This document shows positions 61,669-64,000 of a stretch of 64,000 bases of DNA, piece after piece. This DNA comes from Cryptomeria japonica (Eukaryota > Streptophyta > Pinopsida > Cupressales > Cupressaceae): positions 247,420,002 through 247,484,001 of the forward strand of contig NC_081409.1 in assembly GCF_030272615.1 (NCBI RefSeq), given 5' to 3'. The notes under the pieces were generated by a model. The model saw only the letters and a program-made list of their open reading frames with translations, searched no databases and had not been told where the DNA came from. Within the stretch, counting starts at the first letter, position 1. Every line of letters begins with the position of its first letter. Position numbers and translations under genes: made by a program.

Positions 61669-62016
61669 AAAGGAATGTTGATTGGCCTTAAACACAAGGG
61701 CTATTTCTATGATCCACTCTTTTGAAAGAAAAACTAAACTACCAAAGGAAACATATACAACAGTTGAGGCTTACTTTGTATTGAGCTAGTCTATATAGTT
61801 TTCTGCTTTCCAAATATGTATGTCAATGTCTTGGTCATGATGATTGTTTCCATCTAGAAAAGCCAAGGGATGAAGAGGGTCTAATGCTCTTATTTGAATG
61901 AGTGAATACATGGATTGTATCTTTGCCATTTCAAGTTCATTGAATGAGATTCCCAGTATCCATATGGCCTAGGAAATGGTAGTAAATTGGTTCATCATCA
62001 GTCGCAATAATGCCTC

Positions 62017-63237
62017 ATATTATGTTGTATCTAAATGCCTAATTATGTTCTTAAAGCTACCTTGAGCACATTGAGAGGCATCATTCCTTCTCCTATCTTA
62101 TTATGGATTCTTTCATGGCTTATCATGTAATTAGCTACACTTTATGAAAAAATTGTCTTCCCACATCACTTAATTTCACATGTAGGTCATTTTCACCTCA
62201 ACATTTAACCATACCACGAGTAACATTATATCTTGATATGTAGCTATACTCTATAAACTTTCATGTCTATCCTAAAATGTGTCTTACTTTCTTGTTATAG
62301 GATGTCTCATAAAGCTCATTCTTTACATAATTTATATTCTAGTATCTTATTTTGTGTGCTTTTCCTCTATCTTCTAATTTTTTAGATCAAATGGATGCAA
62401 TCAATTGAATTGGCATATCCTATGAAATATACTCTTTTATTAGTCTTGAAAATAGTTTTATGCACTAATATAGATTTTATGGATCATGATTGTGTGGAAT
62501 AGTAGTGCCTAATATGTCATATCCTATCACATGATATGGAAATATTTAAAATGTAAATCATTTTTTGTATTCGTGGAAAATTCTAAGCATACTCCCACTT
62601 GTTCATTTTTCATTTTTTTACTAAAATCAAGTTTGAGATTGGTCGTTATTCCACTTGTGAAAAAAAAGCTATCAATTGTACATTTTTTCTTTGTTTTGTA
62701 GATTCTCATGGAGCACACATGTTGAAGGATATAAGAACACACACATAAATAGTTGGATCCACAACTTCAAATAGACCTTGATACCTCTATTGTGTCTAAT
62801 TATTTACTTTTTATTCATGCTTTTTCTCTCTCATTTATTGTGAGATACATGTTTGTTTAGGTCAATTACCATTCAGTTTTGGGCCAATTTTGAGAGGATA
62901 TATTCATAAAATTGTATGATTATATGTCATGTTTCTTTTTAATTTTCTTTCTTATATATGTTTGGTTCCTTCTTTGGTCTTCATCCACCATCATTTATTC
63001 TCACCTACATACATTTTGATACACATGAAATCATCTCTACTATAATTTAATTTTCTCCCAAAAAATTTCATGATTTATTAGCCTTAATATGCACTTAGAC
63101 ATTCTTGATTTTGATACTTGTCTTTCCTTATTTTGATTCATTTCTACTACATATTGGATTGATCCCTTATGGTGTTGGCTTGATGATGATGATATAGTTG
63201 TAATAGGTTGTTTGATGAATTTATTTGTATTTTTATT
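62017..63237. other. AT-rich spacer
   Basis: No gene or structured repeat recognised on either strand. Confidence 0.45.
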
Positions 63238-64000
63238 GATGTCAACCATGTTTGTTTAGTCATCTAGGTCATCTAGACCAATCGGTATAGCCTCACCAGT
63301 AGTGGAATCAGTTAGACAACAAAACTGCTAAGTTGGTGTCAACCGATAAATGAGAATAGAGAGATGATCAAGCGAATGGTACAAACAATTGGAGAAGAGT
63401 TAGAAATTGTGGTTTTACAAGAGTATTGGAGATAGGAACATGCACCTATGTTCCAAATCACATCAGTAGATTTGGTGTATTGAGTGAGTTATGATGGATT
63501 TTCTAGTCATAGTTAGGAAGAATAGAGAACTAGTATAGAAAAGTTAGTTTAATCAGTAATCGGTAGAATTATTGTTATGTTTTTAAGTTATGAATTATTT
63601 TGCTGACAAGAGAAAAGTGTAATGAGAAGGAAAATGCAAAAGATGACTAGATTCAATGAACCTAGGGAATTGTTCCAAGATTCTTAACCGACTTAACAGA
63701 GTTGTACTTTTCTGCATTAAATGTTCTCATAAATGCATGCTAGGTAGGGTAATAAATGCAAATTTGGTAGGTAAAAAAAAATGTCAATTGGTGGGAAAAA
63801 CGTTAAGGCGTGTCTGCATTGGTGCCAGGCACGTTTGGGTAGGCTAGGCGCGTTTGTGTCATGAATGCACATTTATATCTTCAAGGTCGAATTGACAATT
63901 CTGTGATAAACATACGCTGTTGATTGGATAAGCTATTGAGAGTATACACTCAAGAAGGACCTCTAGTGAAGACAAGGATAACAGATAGGGCTAGGATTGA
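63238..64000 (+). repeat. Possible start of another LTR, cut by the window end
   Basis: Begins TGATGTCAACC and carries phrases common in plant copia LTRs of this window (AACCGAT, ATCGGTA, TTGATGTCAACC). GC content rises at 63,790-63,850. Without the other end this is only suggestive. Confidence 0.3.

Larger units (their letters stand above)
58440..62016 (-). pseudogene. UDP-glycosyltransferase pseudogene 3, split by two solo LTRs
   Basis: Reading down the minus strand, exon 2 homology runs from about 62,016 to 61,669, resumes at 60,122-59,975 and again at 58,859-58,440. Together these cover exon 2 from about codon 200 through the PSPG region, the C-terminal end and the first bases of the 3' untranslated region. 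Exon 1 and the beginning of exon 2 are missing. Each of the two gaps is exactly filled by an LTR with short target duplications. The last open piece (58,743-58,495) keeps the NGLVGRDEAEKSI ... LAKK region. Stops and indels elsewhere confirm it is dead. Confidence 0.9.

Overview
This is nuclear DNA from a seed plant, and my best guess is a gymnosperm such as a conifer. The evidence is a two-exon plant-type UDP-glycosyltransferase gene, a GASA/Snakin cysteine-rich exon, Ty3/gypsy, Ty1/copia, LINE and SINE elements in many stages of decay, LTRs over 1 kb, AT-rich spacers, and a 3.8 kb degenerate telomere-like block away from any visible chromosome end. The species cannot be fixed from the sequence alone.

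Layout. 1-4.96 kb is AT-rich spacer carrying one arm of a dispersed duplication whose partner lies at 14.4-16.4 kb. 4,967-13,548 is one complete LTR element: paired LTRs, a perfect 5-bp target duplication (CTAAT), a polypurine tract and a gag-protease reading frame, but no reverse transcriptase or integrase. It therefore looks like a non-autonomous TR-GAG type element. Its leader holds a 911-bp tandem duplication with no visible differences and a repeated hairpin module. 15.4-17.2 kb has a long (AT)n tract and a decayed coding repeat. 17.6-25.1 kb is a UGT locus: a minus-strand pseudogene, a copia-like LTR and primer-binding site followed by an unrecognised ORF, then the only intact gene, a 478-residue UGT. 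26.4-26.8 kb holds a SINE with 17-bp target duplications. 31.8-38.2 kb is a decayed L1-type LINE. 38.7-40.2 kb carries a foldback element and a truncated second copy of the UGT locus. 41.2-48.8 kb is an old copia element whose reverse transcriptase region is split by a 1.1-kb TIR transposon. 49.1-50.2 kb looks like LTR fragments. 50.7-51.0 kb holds GASA/Snakin exons. 53.1-56.9 kb is the telomere-like block with higher-order repetition. 57.1 kb has a long near-perfect hairpin. 58.4-62.0 kb is a third UGT pseudogene split by two solo LTRs, each with its own target duplication. The window ends in what may be the start of another LTR.

How it fits together. The host content is a UGT family (one working gene, three dead copies) plus one possible GASA gene. 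Everything else is mobile or satellite DNA. Because several insertions sit inside recognisable older sequence, relative timing can be read directly: UGT duplication first, then solo LTRs in the dead copy; copia insertion first, then the TIR transposon; LTR divergence in the TR-GAG element first, then the internal tandem duplication (or an assembly error).
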